Positions 47,701-58,900 of a stretch of 64,000 nucleotides of DNA are shown one piece after another. The notes under the pieces are model-generated. The model did no database searches and was not told where the DNA came from. It saw only the letters and a program-made list of their open reading frames with translations. Positions within the stretch are counted from its first letter, which is position 1; each line of letters begins with the position of its first letter. This DNA is from Toxotes chatareus (Eukaryota > Chordata > Actinopteri > Toxotidae): the NCBI GenBank assembly GCA_016801885.1, contig CM028898.1, forward strand, positions 5,005,677 through 5,069,676, given 5' to 3'. The position numbers and the translations under genes were made by a program.

Positions 47701-50700
47701 CCCGTTTCCTCTAGGTTGTAACCTTTGTTGTGGAGAGGGAGTTGATGAACCTGCCCAGGGTTTCTCTCAGTGTAGACACCAGCGGCAGTGTGTCTAATCA
47801 GAGCCCCAGTCCAGCTACCAACCAGCTGAGACTCAACAGCTGCTCATCCGTCAGCACCCCTCCAAACACGATCACTGACCGGCCCAGGGAATACAGCTTT
47901 GTCACTGATGGTAGGACACCATAGTTAGACCAGAGGATTTTTAAATAAAGTTCACAAAATAAAAAAAACAGCCTAAACATACAAAGAAAGCCCATGATTT
48001 ACTTCTGGGAACTGCTCAGAAGTATTTGCAAAGATCATTCATGCATCCTTCCCAAAATGAATAAAATGGCGATCTGCTGTTCCCTCAAAGAAATTAAAGG
48101 TTATGTCACAAGACCTTACACCACTGAGGAAGAACATTCATGAGAGAACCTATTGACTCTAAGCTGTTTTGTGCTTTAATAGCCAACCTGGCAGCCAGGC
48201 TAGTCTGACTGCTTCAAGGTGAACTTTCACACACTTCCTCCTCTTCATCCTGATCTTCCTGACCAACCCTGACCTTCCTCTTCTTATCCCCTCTGGCCTC
48301 CCTTATCCTTCGGCCTGTCCTTCTATATGTGTCATCCCACATCTCACCTCTGTCCTGTCCGCTGAAAATCACACAGTGGATCATGTGTTTTAATTTAATA
48401 CAAAATCAGTTTCATTCCCTTTAGAGGTTAACATCTCGACAACAATTAACACAAGATATAACGGGGAAATAATAGCCTTGAAAACGTCCTTCCTACCCAT
48501 TTCTGTACTCGCTCATTTTATGTATTTTTTCTTCTGTCTGTTGAAGTGATTTTACCATTCTTTTTTATCACATCCACAGAAGCTGAAGAGGACATGCAAG
48601 TCATGATTTCTTAATTTTGACAATTAAAAAATTTTTTTTAATCTTGACATAACAAGCCTTTGTTTCCTGTGATGACAAAATTATTATTCTGTGAACAAAA
48701 GAACGTGATTTGATCATATTCTGAGTTAACCAATGTTGTAATCAAGAAAACCAATCCCCACAACAATGCAACAAGCTAACATTACCAGGACTGGGGAGTG
48801 ATGATAACAACTTCCCACCCAAGAACTTCAGCTCATATCTTGTATTGGTGAATGCAATCTCATTTTACAAGTGGTAAAATTCTCATTGTTACCCACCAGT
48901 CCCAGCTGTGTTGACCTTGTTGCATTTTTGTGGGGAGTGACGAAGTCCAAGACTGTACACCAAATATCAGTTCTTCATTCATTTAATAATACGTTTCACA
49001 AGTTGGACGACTGGAACAGTTTTCTGTTTTTGTTGCTTTTATGTTTGCATTTTATTCAATTTCATATTTCAGTTAAAAGTTCATGCAAAACTAATGAAGA
49101 TAAACATCGTCAAATTCAGTTTATAAAAAAAAAGATAATCAGCTTTATCTTTTCTTCTCCCTTCCTTCCACTTCATCCATTCACTCCCTCCAATTTCCTG
49201 TATTTCCTGACCCCCCCCCCAACGTCTACACCTCCATCCTCCCACCTCCAAACCTTTAGAAAATACCCAGGAGGTGACCCTGACCAAGAGTGCCAACGGC
49301 CTAGGCTTCAGCTTCCTAATGTGCGAGCTGGATCCTCCCACCCGGGACTTTGGCAGCCTGGTCCGAATAAAGCAGCTTTTCCCCGGTCAACCGGCTCAGC
49401 AGAGCGGCATGATCCAGGAGGGAGATGTCCTGTTGGCCATCAACGGCCAGTCGCTCAAGGAGCTGTCCTATCCAGTATGTACTGATTTTAAAGTTCACGT
49501 CAAGTTCTGTTCATATATATTTGCTCATCTAATTGATAATCTTTGATTTTTTTTTCACAATTCAGTTTATTCTGTTTAATTTTATTTATTTTTTTTACCT
49601 TTTAATTGAAATATTTGGTGTCTGTAATTTGAGAAATATGATGCGGTTCAATAATCTAGATTATAGTGATAGAACATTTGCATTTTGCATGCATTTCAGA
49701 AAAAAGTGGATACCCAAATAAGTTTGTGTTTCACATTGCTTCAGTTGTATCCAAGTTACAATTTTTAGCTTTTATCTTACTTACCTGAGATTACCTTAGA
49801 CGATCATCTTACTTTTGAAACTGGAATAAGTAACCTGTCAGACTGCTTGTAGGACTCTGGGGGCTCTTCTAGATAAGGTTAAGCCTTGTGAAGGTCTTAA
49901 AATACAGATATGCAACTGTTGAAATCTTGTGTCGGTCTTGATTTTGGATTACACTGCAGGGATCTGGGGTTGTCTTGTGGTAAAGCATAAACTGGCCCCA
50001 GAGCTGTCAGTATGTGGTGATATGCAATGGGAGCCAGGTGAAGATAGGCAAAAGGGTCACATTCTGTGATTGTGTAATAGGTTCATTAACATGCCTAACA
50101 ATAGACTTACTTAAACTAGATAATAGACTTACTGAACAAATCTTTCATTGGGTTTCCTTAAATAGTTATTAATAGGCAAGGGAACTTGTAGAGCTATCCT
50201 CTAAATGTATTCGCAGTATACATTTAGAAATAAATTTCCTTGTAGTATTGTTTTACATCTCGAGCAATATGTCTCCCTTAAACTCAGCAGAGCTCAGAGG
50301 TCTGTGTGTGCTCAGTTAAGATCTGGCATTCTGCCTTTGGTTGTGGAAATTCAGTCCCACAGAACAGACAGAGTCACCTGTGTGATTTGGATGAGGCTGA
50401 GAATGAAAAGCATTTTACTTTCCATTGTCCTTTTTATCATGATATGATTAAACTTTTCCTGAAAAGGCCGCCCCAGTCTGCTTGATAAGACAGATATAGA
50501 TTAACCGTACATGTTGCTCTTAACAAGCAGTGTTTTGTAAGCCCATGTGGGCTGGGCACCTTTACGTATATGACACTTGAACAACACAATTCATTCATTC
50601 ATTCATTTATTTATATAGCAGGAACAAACACACTAGTTTATCCTGAACTGGTCCAATATTGTGACCATATCAAGCATAATATGAATGGAAATATACCATT

Positions 50701-51078
50701 TCTACACATATTTTAACTAACACCATTTTTTTCTCATGTAATATGATTTGAAACATTTATAATTTCCTTGGTGTGAAAATGATTTTTAAAGACTTTAAAT
50801 ACCTGGCACAAAACTACAGCTTCTTTATCCTCTGAAGTCCTGTTAACAGGTGTTCCCTGTCTCTGTAGAAAGTGCTAAAGCTGTTCAAGACTTCGCCGCC
50901 TGAAGTTCGACTGACTCTCTATCGGCCTGCTCCTGGTACACACACACACCCACCCACACACACACACCCGTTCTGATGAACACAAACATTCTTGCATCCA
51001 CCTACAGGACTTTACTCACCTGTTTCTCTGTTTTCTGTAGGGATCCTTCCTTCCATCGATCAATTCACTGGCACATGA
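38108..51078 (+). CDS. frmpd2: FERM and PDZ domain-containing protein 2
   Basis: This is a cortical scaffold of epithelial junctions (basolateral) and synapses. Coding exons are 38108-38228, 38433-38596, 39262-39327, 39431-39610, 39737-39812, 39970-40057, 40341-40497, 40721-40792, 41359-41533, 41751-41886, 42003-42141, 42531-42683, 42811-42996, 43122-43281, 43380-43578, 43690-43790, 43940-44020, 44184-44291, 44615-44731, 45544-45725, 45987-46085, 47131-47224, 47482-47567, 47715-47910, 49260-49474, 50869-50935 and 51041-51078. They sum to 3,456 nt: 1,151 codons plus TGA at 51076. Domains are KIND (about 1-202), FERM (309-624), PDZ1 (725-826), PDZ2 (about 900-990) and PDZ3 (1046-1139). The gene has the domain order of human FRMPD2 and the KIND-FERM-PDZ layout of PTPN13 without the phosphatase. 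The ATG at 38108 lies just inside an acceptor, so a noncoding upstream exon is likely. An in-frame ATG at 38093 is the alternative if no splicing occurs. Confidence 0.92.
39843..39950 (+). repeat. fragment of the 7506 MITE family
   Basis: Contains caatagttccacagtttggg, then aaacgagtgtactgac and gagatagatgccactctct, which follow the order of the 7506 family's left end. Degenerate, in a short frmpd2 intron. Confidence 0.4.
40721..43281 (+). other. frmpd2: FERM domain exons of frmpd2
   Basis: The first lobe is a ubiquitin-like fold (RELSVVMPNGQSILVKCEVK, then HFYFGLAYID and FFFVDNDTKISKVAPDTWKK). The second is helical (HQYYLQLRRDLLEDRV, ALYLGALALQMEYGD). The third is PH-like (LGVCAKGIIVYEVK, SFYWRETATISSNRRKFVVE). 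FERM domains bind phosphoinositides and membrane-protein tails. Seven exons, all phases compatible. Confidence 0.88.
43940..44731 (+). other. frmpd2: PDZ domain 1 of frmpd2
   Basis: Three exons encode VICVSLKKDPKLGLGIVIVG (carboxylate loop GLGIVI), IFVASIVPGGPADKDGRIRP and GGRLISLNHISLEGITFSEA. The last exon ends 7 nt before a long TG repeat. Confidence 0.88.
44739..44785. repeat. (TG)n microsatellite next to a frmpd2 donor
   Basis: About 23 TG units start 7 nt after the donor of the exon 44615-44731. UG-rich RNA downstream of a 5' splice site can bind splicing factors such as CELF proteins or TDP-43, but no effect can be read from the sequence. Confidence 0.95.
44800..45543 (+). other. frmpd2: frmpd2 intron
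   Basis: A+T-rich intron between the PDZ1 end and the linker exon 45544-45725. It shows local tandem-like TATTT/TTTTGTATTT wording (44930-45060 and 45250-45310) and nothing coding. Confidence 0.5.
45987..47750 (+). other. frmpd2: PDZ domain 2 of frmpd2
   Basis: The exons 45987-46085, 47131-47224, 47482-47567 and the start of 47715-47910 encode ITVELRKIAGSLGISISGGV, YIKSLVPGGAAERDGRIHTG, DRLLEVDGISFQGFTYQQAV and VVTFVVERE. The binding loop is SLGISI. The first of its introns contains the 46731 repeat. Confidence 0.87.
46731..47095 (+). repeat. teleost 'cagtggtggaagaagt' repeat
   Basis: Begins ccagtggtggaagaagtgtt, continues with tgtaaaaatactgcactagt and aaaagtattgaaatt. Later it has gttgcagcttgtcgaggtgg, agctaatttttac and aacctataacaatgc. 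This is the order of a well-known, very abundant fish interspersed repeat. It fills the intron before the PDZ2 exon at 47131. Non-coding; the end is approximate. Confidence 0.65.
47911..49259 (+). other. frmpd2: frmpd2 intron before PDZ3
   Basis: There is no supportable coding exon. A small acceptor-like segment near 48580 (catccacagaagctgaagag) lacks a convincing donor. The intron ends in a long pyrimidine-rich tract (49150-49255) with C10 at 49211-49220. Confidence 0.5.
49260..50935 (+). other. frmpd2: PDZ domain 3 of frmpd2
   Basis: Encodes EVTLTKSANGLGFSFLMCEL (loop GLGFSF), then LVRIKQLFPGQPAQQSGMIQ, EGDVLLAINGQSLKEL and KVLKLFKTSPPEVRLTLYRP. The 1.4-kb intron between its two exons has no other coding content. 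Confidence 0.88.
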
Positions 51079-54000
51079 GTGATGCAACAGCTTTGGAGCG
51101 ATGGATGATGAACATGATGGTGATAAGGCTGATCTAATCAGCGGACAGGAGCATTAAGCTGATCTTATCAGTCAACACCAGCAGTGCAGAAAGGTCAGAG
51201 ATGCTCCACAGTGTGACATGATGTGATGTGATTTGACAGCACATGTGGTGACAGGTCTATTTGTTGTGTGTGAGTGTCGTCATATGTGATCAGATTTTCA
51301 CCTTTCGTCATTGTCACAAAGACGCTGGAAAGTCTGTTTCATGGTGGTCAGTTTACCAGAGGGATGAATCTTACACAATATGTTGTGACACGACTTAATG
51401 TCACTCAGGGAGACATGACACAAAATGACATGGTACATAACAAAATATTAATAATTAATAATAATAGTAACATTGTATAACATTTACATTTCAGAAGAAG
51501 TCCTCAGTGAAAATCAGTGAATGTAACTAATCTGAACCTAACAAACTATACATTATAATATATATATTGTCTTGTTTGTTTTCCGACATACAGAAGAAAC
51601 CGACATGAATCATGGAAAGCAGAGATGCTGGAGACTGAACGTGGGCGACAGCAGTTTGCGAAATCCGATGTGGATAGAAGGGTGAGTGAATGGATGACGA
51701 GAGAATATAAGGACGTTGTTTTGTCTCAGTTCCAGACACGAGATGTGTTTTTTCTGTCTTTCTTTGATTTACATGATATTTTCAAATAGAAATTAGTGTT
51801 TAGAATTCCTACAGAAAACAAACCTGATTTGATTTGACTTCACTTTACTGACAGATTTCTCTGAAATTTGTCTTGAATCACAAGATGTGAACTGTGTCAT
51901 ATAAATAACAAAACACAACATTTAGTCAGACAAACAGACACTACAAACATACATGTTACAGCAGACATTACAACTAAACAGCAGCAGGGCAATCAGTTCT
52001 ATCTCTTGCCTTCATATTCGGTGCTTACTGCTCAGCCTACACAGGTACACAAAGAAAGAAGCACATCAGCTGAACCCAGTGTAACCTGACTTCTGGCCTA
52101 CCAACACCCCAAACTCTAATTGATCAGTTTGACAGGCAGGGGAACAAAGGAGTTCTGTGATCTGTTCAGTCTTGTCTGCAGGACTTATTCTGTTTGGTAG
52201 CAAAAGCTGATATTCTCCAAATGTCTGACGTAGTATTACTAACCAGAGCCCCCAGCCTTCGTTTTCATGTAGACAAAACAGCACAGTACCAACAACATCT
52301 GATTTACTGATGGGCTCTGTCTGTTCTTTGTTGATGAAAATATGTGAAACTGGCTCTTGGTGTGTTCAGCTAGATTTAATCACAGGATCTTTCCACATTT
52401 AGGAGCAGAGACAGGAATCCAGTAGAATTTACATGACCCCAACAATGTCTCATCATGAACCAAAACCTAACCATTTTCTAAATTAAATGTAATCCTCTAA
52501 AGGCTCCACCAACTTTCACTGACTTCTATTATCTGTACATATCTCAGCCACAAGGTGGCAGCATAGTGCTACAAGTAAGAATACTTGTCATCTCTGTTTT
52601 GTAATTGCTGATCCTCAGTACTGTGTCTCATTTCTCAGCTAACAGCTTTTCGTTTTTTGTCCTCCACAGGACAGCCACAAAAAAGACGTGGATAACAACA
52701 GCAAGAAGACAAACATTAATTGTAAAAGAATCATTTTTGCAAGGACACAGAAATATTCCAGATATGCAGAATGTGGTCCTGAATGCACTTGGGTTTACCA
52801 CATAAGCTCTAGATCTTGAAATGATAATAATAAAATTGTGAATGCAATTTTATATCATTAAAGAACCTTTAAGCCAAATCAAACTTTTCTGTTTGGTAAC
52901 TTCTTTTTTTGCTCATTTCCCCTCATTTTCTCACAAAAACAAAAAGCCCTTAAACTGTGTCTGACCTGAATATGGATGATCCACACATCCAAACACTCAT
53001 TTACTATCTGGACAAACCAATAAGTACATATACACACACACACACACACACCTCCACCTCCCTGGGTGAGGAGCCAGTAATGGCCCCTCGTAAATAAGGG
53101 TTTCTGTATTTCGGTGAAACCCAGTAGTGCATCTGGATCCCATCAGAGCTCGTGTTCCCTTTGCAAATGATCCCAAATGTTTCTAATTATGCCAGAGGAG
53201 TCGGCACGAGGCTGTGTGTGCGCACGTGTGTCTGTGTGTGTATTTTTGTGTGTGTGTAATCGCCCTGACGGACACGCACACCCATACACTGGCCTCTGTT
53301 TATTCATGAACAGAGTAACAGAGATGGACAGCGTGGTCTTGACCCCTGCAGCCTCTGCTTAGGTCACTGCACGTGGTGATGACTGATGAGTGAAAGATGG
53401 GGTGGAGATGGATTTTCTCCACCAGTCTCCTCTGCTGACATTACTGTCTCCCTGCTCTTCTTAAGTGATTTCCAACCTGGGGGGTGGGAGATGAGATTTT
53501 TAGAGTTGTGGAAAAGTAATGAAAAAGCAAAATTATATTACTAAAACTGGAGTATCTACATGCATCACTTCTGAAAGAAAGTTATTGGTCTTATCCACAG
53601 TGAAAAACCTTCCTCACATTCGGATCCATGCAATTTACATATTTCAAGGCAAGCATTTAGCATTTAAGGCCTGCATCATCTTTAATATATATAAATTGTT
53701 TGAACTCGCATTGTGTTGTTACAACCTTGTAGGTGCGTGACTGGGGAACATTTCATTAAGTGCTAACCTAGTGTTATGAGAGACTTTCTCTCTGGTGCTT
53801 CACCATAGATGAAAATGCTGGAATTGAGACATTGTTCACAGTGCCAAGTTGTTGTGTGAGACTATAAGGGAGTGTAACAAAAAGCATGAATTTAAAAAAA
53901 GAAAGGAAGCCATTACCCATTTGCTTGTTGACTGTTATATTAGTAAAAAACTTAGCAGAGCTGCAGTCCTTTGAGGCAGGCGTTCACCAGCCAATCAAGT

Positions 54001-54220
54001 GTCTTTAAGACTTTTATCAAAGTTTTCTGGGACGATTTCTCGAAATTTTCAAGAACTTCAATGGAATTTAATAGATTAGTCACCACTGACATTATTCATC
54101 TTTATTTATTCTGCATCTTGTACCTGTTGAGTTCATTTCTTAGCCTTAAAATAAGATGCTTATTAAAGCTGCACTAATCGATATTTTTAATGCTATCAAT
54201 GGGTTAAATGACTTAGGGGT
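51079..54220. other. frmpd2 3' UTR and downstream flank
   Basis: After the stop at 51076 no protein family is recognised, apart from the possible alternative exons at 51594 and 52670. AATAAA at 52829-52834 is the best poly(A) signal. CA and TG microsatellites lie at about 53031-53051 and 53211-53260. The rest up to the satellite shows nothing. Confidence 0.5.
51594..52805 (+). CDS. frmpd2: candidate alternative 3' exons of frmpd2
   Basis: Two segments with good splice sites follow the stop-bearing exon. 51594-51681 has acceptor gacatacag and donor GTGAGT. 52670-52805 has acceptor cctccacag and stop TAA at 52803. Splicing the exon 50869-50935 (phase 1) to 51594 keeps an open frame of 28 codons plus two bases. 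The second segment continues it in phase to a TAA, ending NVVLNALGFTT. AATAAA follows at 52829-52834. They may instead be 3' UTR exons. No similarity to the mammalian FRMPD2 C-terminus is evident. Confidence 0.4.
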
Positions 54221-54455
54221 CAATTTTGAAGCCTTACTATACTATGACGTTTTTTATGACATTTTGAGGTTATACTAAAGTATGACTTTTTTTGGCCGAT
54301 TTTGACGCCATACTATACTATGACGTTTTTTATGACTTGCTGAGACCATACTAAAGTATGACTTTTTTGGGGAGATTTTGAAGCCTTACTATACTATGAC
54401 TTTTTTTGGCCGATTTTGAAGCCTTACTATACTATGACTATTTTTGGCATATTTT
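54221..54455 (+). repeat. satellite array, forward, first part (type A units)
   Basis: About three units of roughly 75 bp read cattttgaggttatactaaa, gtatgactttttttggccga, ttttgacgccatactatact and atgacgttttttatga. This is the left edge of the array, and its first units are the most diverged (e.g. gacttgctgagacc). Confidence 0.85.
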
Positions 54456-54880
54456 CAATTAAATTTTATTTATATAGCGCCTTCCACAATCAAAATTGTC
54501 TCAAAGCGCTTTACAGAGACCCAGAGCAAGCACTTAAGGCGACAGTGGCAAGGAAAAACTCCCCTTTAACAGGAAGAAACCTTGAGCAGAACCTGGCTCA
54601 GATGGGGGACCCTCCTGCCGATGGCCGGGCTGGGTGAAAGGAGGAATGGAGGAAGATAGGACAGCTAGGAATGGAGGAGAGGGGAAGAAGGACGTGCAGC
54701 ATAATACAGACAATGGACAATATTAGTGGGTCAGCATTTACATTACAGTTAGTGAACAGTTATTGGATAATGTATGCTCAGCAGATTGCAGTTATAAAAG
54801 AAAACAGAGCACAGAGGCAAAAAGCTGTCAGGACTGGTAATTATTTACATTACAGTCTGCAAACAGTCTGCATAATTTGG
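54456..54880 (+). mobile_element. interspersed repeat inserted in the satellite
   Basis: The satellite is interrupted by caattaaattttatttatat, agcgccttcc, tctcaaagcgctttacag, gcgacagtggcaaggaaaaa and ctcccctttaacagg. This wording is typical of a repeat dispersed in teleost genomes. The satellite resumes at about 54891. I cannot assign its class or see a transposase. The open frame 54416-54637 is part of this repeat. Confidence 0.65.
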
Positions 54881-55918
54881 TATGGCCTCAAATATTTTGA
54901 GGCCTTACTAAATTATGATTTTATTTGGCGAATTTTGAAGCAATACTATACTATGACGTTTTTGATGACTTTTTGAGGTCATACTAAAGTATGACTTTTT
55001 TTGGCCGATTTTGACGCCTTACTATACTATGACGTTTTTTATGACATTTTGAGGTTATAATAAAGTATGACTTTTTTTGGCCGAATTAGACGCCATACTA
55101 TACTATGGCGTTTTTTATGACATTTTGAAGTCATACTAAAGTATGACTTTTTTTGGCCGATTTTGACGCCTTACTATGCTATGACGTTTTTTATGACATT
55201 TTGAGGCCAAAAAAAGATTTGACTTTTTTTGGCCAATTTTGATGCCTTACTATAGTGTGACGTTTTATGACATTTTAAGGTCATACTAAAGTATGACGTT
55301 TTTTGGCCGATTTTAATGCCATACTATACTATGACGTTTTTTATGACATTTTGAGGTTATACGAAAGTATGACTTGTTTTGGCCAATTTTGACGCCATAC
55401 TATACTATGACGTTTTTTGACACATTTTGAGGCCATACTAAAGTATGACATTTTTTGGCCGATTTTGACGCCATACTATACTATGACGTTTTTTATGACA
55501 TTTTGAGGTCATACTAAAGTATGACTTTTTTTGGCCGATGTTGATGCCTTACTATGCTATGACGTTTTTTATGACATTTTGAGGTAAAAAAAAAAATTTG
55601 ACTTTTTTTGGCCGATTTTGACGCCTTACTATACTATGATGTTTTTTTTGGCACATTTTGAGGTCATACAAAAGTATGACGTTTTTTGGCTGATTTTGAC
55701 GCCATACTATACTATGACGTTTTTTATGACATTTTGAGGCCCAAAAAAATTTGGACTTTTTTTGGCCGAAAAAATGCCATACTATACTATGACGTTTTTT
55801 GTGACATTTTGAGGTCAAAAAATTTTTTGACTTTTTTTGGTCGAAAAAAACGCCATACTATACTATGACATTTTGAGGCCCAAAAAAATTTTGACTTTTT
55901 TTGCTCGAAAATTTTTTT
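54881..55918 (+). repeat. satellite array, forward, second part (types A then B)
   Basis: Units of about 75 bp continue. Up to about 55560 most carry the type A segment tcatactaaagtatgac. From about 55585 this is usually replaced by the type B segment (gaggtcaaaaaattttttgac). One early type-B-like unit is at 55201-55225. The array ends near a junction (55905-55940) where the orientation flips. Confidence 0.88.
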
Positions 55919-58900
55919 CTTCAAAATTTTTGTTGACATCAAAATGTCATAAAAAACGTCATAGTATAGTATGGCGTTTTTTTCGGCCAAAAAAAGTCCC
56001 AATTTTTTTGGGCCTCAAAATGTCATAAAAAACATTTTTTTCGGCCCAAAAAAGTCACAATTTTTTGGGGCCTCAAAATGTCATAAAAAACGTTTTTTTT
56101 TGGCCCAAAAAAGTCACAATTTTTTTGGGCCTCAAAATGTCATAGAAAACGTGATAGTATATAGTATGGCGTTTTTTTCGGCCAAAAAAAGTCAAAAAAT
56201 TTATTTTGGCCTCAAAATGTCATAAAAAAGGTCATAGCATAGTATGGCGTTTTTTTCGGCCAAAAAAAGTCCAAATTTTTTTTACCTCAAAATGTCATAA
56301 AAAACGTCATAGTATAGTATGGCGTTTTTTTCGGCCAAAAAAAGTCCAAATTTTTTTTGGCCTCAAAATGTCATAAAAAACGTCATAGTATAGTATGGCG
56401 TTTTTTTCGGCCAAAAAAAGTCCAAATTTTTTTTGGCCTCAAAATGTCTTAAAAAACGTCATAGTATAGTATGCCGTTTTTTTCGGCCAAAAAAAGTCAA
56501 AAAATTTTTTGACCTCAAAATGTCATAAAAAACGTCATAGTATAGTATGGCGTTTTTTTTGGAAAAAAAAAGTCATAATTTTTTATGACCTCAAAATGTC
56601 ATAAAAAACGTCATAGTATAGTATGGCGTTTTTTTCGGCCAAAAAAAGTCAAAAATTTTTTGGGCCTCAAAATGTCATAAAAAACGTCATAGTATAGTAT
56701 GGCGTTTTTTTCCGCCAAAAAAAGTCCAAATTTTTTTGGGCCTCAAAATGTCATAAAAAACGTCATAGTATAGTATGGCGTTTTTTTGCCAAAAAAGTCC
56801 AAATTTTTGGGCCTCAAAATGTCATAAAAAACGTCATAGTATGGCGTTTTTTTTTGACAAAAAGTCAAAAAAATTTTTGACCTCAAAATGTCATAAAAAC
56901 ATCATAGTATAGTATGGGTTTTTTTCGGACAAAAAAAGTCAAAATTTTTTGGCCTCAAAATGTCATAAAAACGTCATAGTATAGTATGGCGTTTTTTTTT
57001 ACGACAAAAAGTCCAAATTTTTTTTGGCTAGAAATGTCATATAAAAACGTCATAGTATAGTATGGCGTTTTTTTCGCCAAAAAGTCCAAATTTTTTGGCC
57101 TCAAAATGTCATAAAAACGTCATAGTATAGTATGAGTTTTTTTTTTCGCCAAAAAGTCAAAAATTTTTTTGGCCTCAAAATGTCATAAAAAACGTCATCA
57201 TAGTATAGTATGGCGTTTTTTTTCAAAATGTCAAAAAAAGTCATAATTTTTTATGACCTCAAAATGTCATAAAAAACGTCATAGTATAGTATGGGGTTTT
57301 TTTCGGCCAAAAAAGTCCAAAATTTTTTGGCCTCAAAATGTCATAAAAACGTCATAGTATAGTATAGTATGGCGCAAAAAGTCCAAATTTTTTGCCAAAA
57401 ATGTCATAAAAATTTTTTTGGCCTCAAAATGTCAAATTTTTTGGCCTCAAATGTATAAAACGTCATAGTATAGTATATGCGTTTTTTTCGCCAAAAAAGT
57501 CCAAAAATTTTTTGGCCTCAAAATGTCATAAAAAACGTCATAGTATAGTATGGCGTTTTTTCGACAAAAAGTCAAATTTTTTTGACCTCAAAATGTCATA
57601 AAAAACGTCATAGTATAGTATGCGTTTTTTTTCGGACAAAAAGTCAAAAAAATTTTTGACCTCAAAATGTCATAAAAAACGTCATAGTATAGTATAGTAT
57701 GCGTTTTTTTTTCGGCCAAAAAAAGTCAAATTTTTTTTGGCCTCAAAATGTCATAAAAAAACGTCATAGTATAGTATGCGTTTTTTTTCGCCAAAAAAGT
57801 CCAAATTTTTTGGCCTCAAAATGTCATAAAAAACGTCATAGTATAGTATGGCGTTTTTTCGCCAAAAAAGTCAAAATTTTTTTGGCCTCAAAATGTCATC
57901 ATCTAAAACGTCATAGTATAGTATGGCGTTTTTTCGAAAAAAAAGTCCAAATTTTTTGGCCTCAAAATGTCATAAAAAACGTCATAGTATAGTATGGCGT
58001 TTTTTCGGCCAAAAAAGTCAAATTTTTTGGCCTCAAAATGTCATAAAAAACGTCATAGTATAGTATGTTTTTTTCGCCAAAAAAGTCAAAATTTTTTGGC
58101 CTCAAAATGTCATAAAAAACGTCATAGTATAGTATGGCGCATTTTTTTTCGCCAAAAAAGTCAAATTTTTTTTGGCCTCAAAATGTCATAAAAAACGTCA
58201 TAGTATAGTATATGGCGTTTTTTTCGGCCAAAAAGTCCAAATTTTTTTGGCCTCAAAATGTCATAAAAACGTCATAGTATAGTATGGCGTTTTTTCGCGA
58301 AAAAAAGTCAAAAATTTTTTTTTGACCTCAAAATGTCATAAAAAACGTCATAGTATAGTATGGCGTTTTTTTTCGACAAAAAGTCCAAATTTTTTTTGGC
58401 CTCAAATGTCATAAAAAACGTCATAGTATAAAAAAAATTTTTTGGCCTCAAGAAATGTCATAGTATAGTATAGTATGGCGTTTTTTTGACAAAAAGTCAA
58501 AATTTTTTTGGCCTCAAAAATCATATAAAAAACGTCATAGTATAGTATGCGTTTTTTTTTCGCCAAAAAAAAAGTCAAATTTTTTTGGCCTCAAAATGTC
58601 ATAAAAAAACGTCATAGTATAGTATGGCGTTGCGCAAAAAAAAAAAAAAGTCATAATTTTTTATGACCTCAAAATGTCATAAAAAACGTCATAGTATAGT
58701 ATGGGGTTTTTTCGGCCAAAAAAAGTCCAAATTTTTTTGGGCCTCAAAATGTCATAAAAAACGTCATAGTATAGTATGGCGTTTTTTCGGCCAAAAAAAG
58801 TCCAAATTTTTTTGGCCTCAAAATGTCATGTCATAAATAGTATAGTATAGTAGTAAGCGTTTTTTTTGGCCCAAAAAGTCCAAATTTTTTGGGCCTCAAA

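Noticed and set aside
48580..48601. Microexon of frmpd2 after catccacag
   Set aside because: No GT donor follows the short segment, and the flanking exons (47910 and 49260) already join in phase.
48871..49485. 204-codon open frame on the plus strand
   Set aside because: It runs through intron, a pyrimidine tract and the PDZ3 exon in the wrong frame. The true PDZ3 frame is the other one, starting at 49260.
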